NCBI GenBank assembly: GCA_002104985.1
Contig: MCGO01000099.1
Location: 62,001 to 126,000, forward strand
DNA from: Rhizoclosmatium globosum
Lineage: Eukaryota; Chytridiomycota; Chytridiomycetes; Chytridiales; Chytriomycetaceae
DNA: 64,000 bases
Direction: 5' to 3'
Shown here: one piece after another, positions 62,581 through 64,000 of the stretch
How the letters are laid out: every line of letters starts with the position of its first letter
Numbering within the stretch: position 1 is the stretch's first letter
Program-made: the position numbers and the translations under genes
Notes under the pieces: model-generated
The model's input: the letters and a program-made list of their open reading frames with translations, nothing else
Database searches by the model: none
What the model was told of the DNA's origin: nothing

Positions 62581-63225
62581 ATGGCCCTGAAGCTAGGTGA
62601 AGGCCTTCCTCTACGTACCAGTTCTGGCCTATTTAGCTAACCTTTCAAATCGCAGTTTTCAACATCCTTGGTCTCACAATTCTTGCCTTTATATGTTTCA
62701 AGCTCAATGATCTCTCAACGCCTCCAATTGCACAAGTAACCTCCTCGATAGACATTGACGCCCCAATTTCGACAGTATGGGCTGCAATCATTGATTTGGA
62801 TGGATGGAGCAAGTGGAACCGGTGGGAAGTCCTGCATGGCTTTGATTCATCCGTGACTGCACCTCAAAACCAATCGGGGTGGTTAGATTTGGCATTCGCA
62901 GGTAATCGAGACCTCTGACATTAAGACTGAGTACTACTAATGAAATGTAGGGGACCGGCGATATATCCCCTTACCGACGACTTTAGACTTTGTTGACCAC
63001 CAACACCACAAACTTCAGTGGAGTGGTGGGGCTCCAGTATTCGTTTACGCGCAACATTCGTGGAAAGTTTCAGAAATATCTCATGATGTGACGAGAGTTG
63101 AGGATGTTGAACAGTTTTGGAGGCTCTTGGCTTGGGTTGGGGCAGTTGGACGTGACAAGACATTGCATGAAGGCATGTTATCTGATTTGAAGAATTATGT
63201 GGAAGATTCATTGTTAAATAAATGA
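62581..63225 (+). CDS. Membrane-anchored SRPBCC (START-like) domain protein
   Basis: Three exons too short for a simple frame search to show. Exon 1 is MALKL plus one base; the first intron (GTGAAGG to ATCGCAG) is 59 bp. Exon 2 codes a membrane anchor (VFNILGLTILAFICF) and then SSIDIDAPISTVWAAIIDLD and WSKWNRWEVLHGF, the typical start of an SRPBCC/polyketide cyclase-like lipid-binding fold. The second intron (GTAATC to AATGTAG) leads to GDRRYIPLPTTLDFVDHQH, APVFVYAQHSWKVSEIS and a C-terminal helix (TLHEGMLSDLKNYVED). These folds bind hydrophobic ligands; ligand unknown. All junctions keep frame, and the gene ends only 7 bp before the next stop. Confidence 0.7.
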
Positions 63226-63231
63226 ATTTAT

Positions 63232-64000
63232 TTAAAGTCCGCAGCATCCTGCATGAGCTTCAACATAACGAGCAAATTCCTCCTTTGACACGGATGCTTT
63301 CATGTCACTCAACGACGCGTAACCAAGAGCCCAATATGATGGCTTATCGTTAAAGTGCCCGTGTCTGTTTGGATGCGAGGATGAACGGTACTGATACAAA
63401 CGACGCGCTTTGTACTCGGCAGCTGCAGAATCCCACTCAGTCGCCTTCCCATAATGCACAAACACTGCTTTGAACTTATCGAGCTCAACAAACCCTAACA
63501 CATTCCCTCCGTTCCAAACCGCTGGGCCTACAGTCTCGTTCTTCTTCTTGTTTGCCGGCTTACATCCCAACAACAGTACCCACACTTTCGCGACTTGAAG
63601 TGGCACTTCAGGTCCCGATACATTCAATAGCCGGTCCATAAGCTCTGTGAAGCCAGGAGACGCGGGATTCGCGATTTGGACTGTACAGTTTCCTTTACTC
63701 AACCCATTCTTGAATGTGTCACAGAAAACACGAATATCAGAGGTTTTGACGAGCAAGTTGACAAGATCGGCAGTCAAGATTGCGTTTTCTTGGTCGGATT
63801 TGATCTTCAAGTCTACTTGGTACTGCTTCTCATGTCTCTTACGAATATACTCCTTGATCATGGTGACACCAGTAGCTTTGTCGATAAGATCAGGGAGAAA
63901 GACTTTTCCAGTGGCCTCATCAATACGTGTGGACTTCGTGTCAAATAGTAAGGCTTGTACAACATTGAAGAGCTGGAAATCTTTGAAACCATAAGTTATG
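63232..64000 (-). CDS. Unrecognised protein, C-terminal part (runs off the window)
   Basis: Open frame without stop from the right edge to 63232, about 255 residues visible and no introns. Visible landmarks: DFQLFNVVQALLFDTKSTRI, VFLPDLIDKATGVTMIKEYI, RKRHEKQYQVDLKI, VPLQVAKVWVLLLGCKP, LGFVELDKFKAVFVHYGK and SVSKEEFARYVEAHAGCCGL. No domain recognised. The last four residues CCGL satisfy the CAAX-box layout (geranylgeranyl type with final Leu), so membrane attachment by prenylation is possible. The start lies beyond the window. Confidence 0.6.
   Translation of the reverse strand, partial: ITYGFKDFQLFNVVQALLFDTKSTRIDEATGKVFLPDLIDKATGVTMIKEYIRKRHEKQYQVDLKIKSDQENAILTADLVNLLVKTSDIRVFCDTFKNGLSKGNCTVQIANPASPGFTELMDRLLNVSGPEVPLQVAKVWVLLLGCKPANKKKNETVGPAVWNGGNVLGFVELDKFKAVFVHYGKATEWDSAAAEYKARRLYQYRSSSHPNRHGHFNDKPSYWALGYASLSDMKASVSKEEFARYVEAHAGCCGL

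Overview
The window looks like nuclear DNA of an intron-rich, compact, zoosporic (flagellated) fungus, most likely a chytrid. Most genes are split by introns of about 45-110 bp with GT..AG ends, and spacing is tight: several neighbours lie 20-150 bp apart. The gene content is fungal (Zn2Cys6 transcription factor, Slt2-type MAP kinases, kexin, GT32 glycosyltransferase, Oac1 carrier, UPF0652 protein, GPI-tailed Ser/Thr-rich wall proteins). A DNAAF5/HEATR2 axonemal-dynein assembly factor, which only ciliated organisms need, argues for a fungus with flagellated spores. PARP, CDK10, an NPL4 with a C-terminal zinc finger and an ankyrin-DHHC enzyme with intact DHHC fit an early-diverging lineage.

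Left end (1-6900): a sparse region with a CDK10 gene, a protein-kinase relic, tRNA-Arg(TCT), scraps of possible coding sequence, a degenerate GAATTC-type minisatellite and a 150-bp direct repeat. 6900-12000: DNAAF5 and a divergently transcribed GT32 glycosyltransferase whose 487-bp intron holds a decayed copy of its own second exon. 12000-18600: an LtrA-family membrane protein, a seven-TM receptor-like protein with repeated RKxS sites in its tail, an unlisted 58-residue secreted-peptide-like ORF just upstream of it, and a disordered protein of unknown function. 19170-23000: a large LRR surface protein with repeat-phased introns; its GPI-tail coding end is duplicated downstream.

23400-29600: a tightly packed minus-strand series (Zn2Cys6 factor, UPF0652, oxysterol-binding protein). 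29800-33000: a perfect 83-bp tandem duplication, tRNA-Ser(AGA), a kexin-like protease, and tail-to-tail with it a miniature gene that keeps only the signal peptide, part of the prodomain and the C-terminal tail. 33300-38400: the Oac1 mitochondrial carrier and two tandem Slt2-type MAP kinases. 38500-47600: a GPI-tailed protein with a duplicated six-cysteine module, PARP, an unknown basic protein, a CorA/Mnr2 Mg transporter and a small cysteine-rich GPI-tailed protein. 48100-64000: a second seven-TM protein, an ankyrin-DHHC acyltransferase, RIO2, two tandem SulP anion transporters that both lack STAS, an MDP-1 phosphatase with a GC-AG intron, an SR splicing factor, NPL4, an SRPBCC-domain membrane protein, and a gene running off the right edge.

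The most intriguing theme is secretion and the cell surface: kexin, a prodomain-only sibling, a candidate dibasic-flanked peptide beside a seven-TM protein, and a set of GPI-tailed proteins sharing a six-cysteine module. All functional links among these are inference from the sequence alone.
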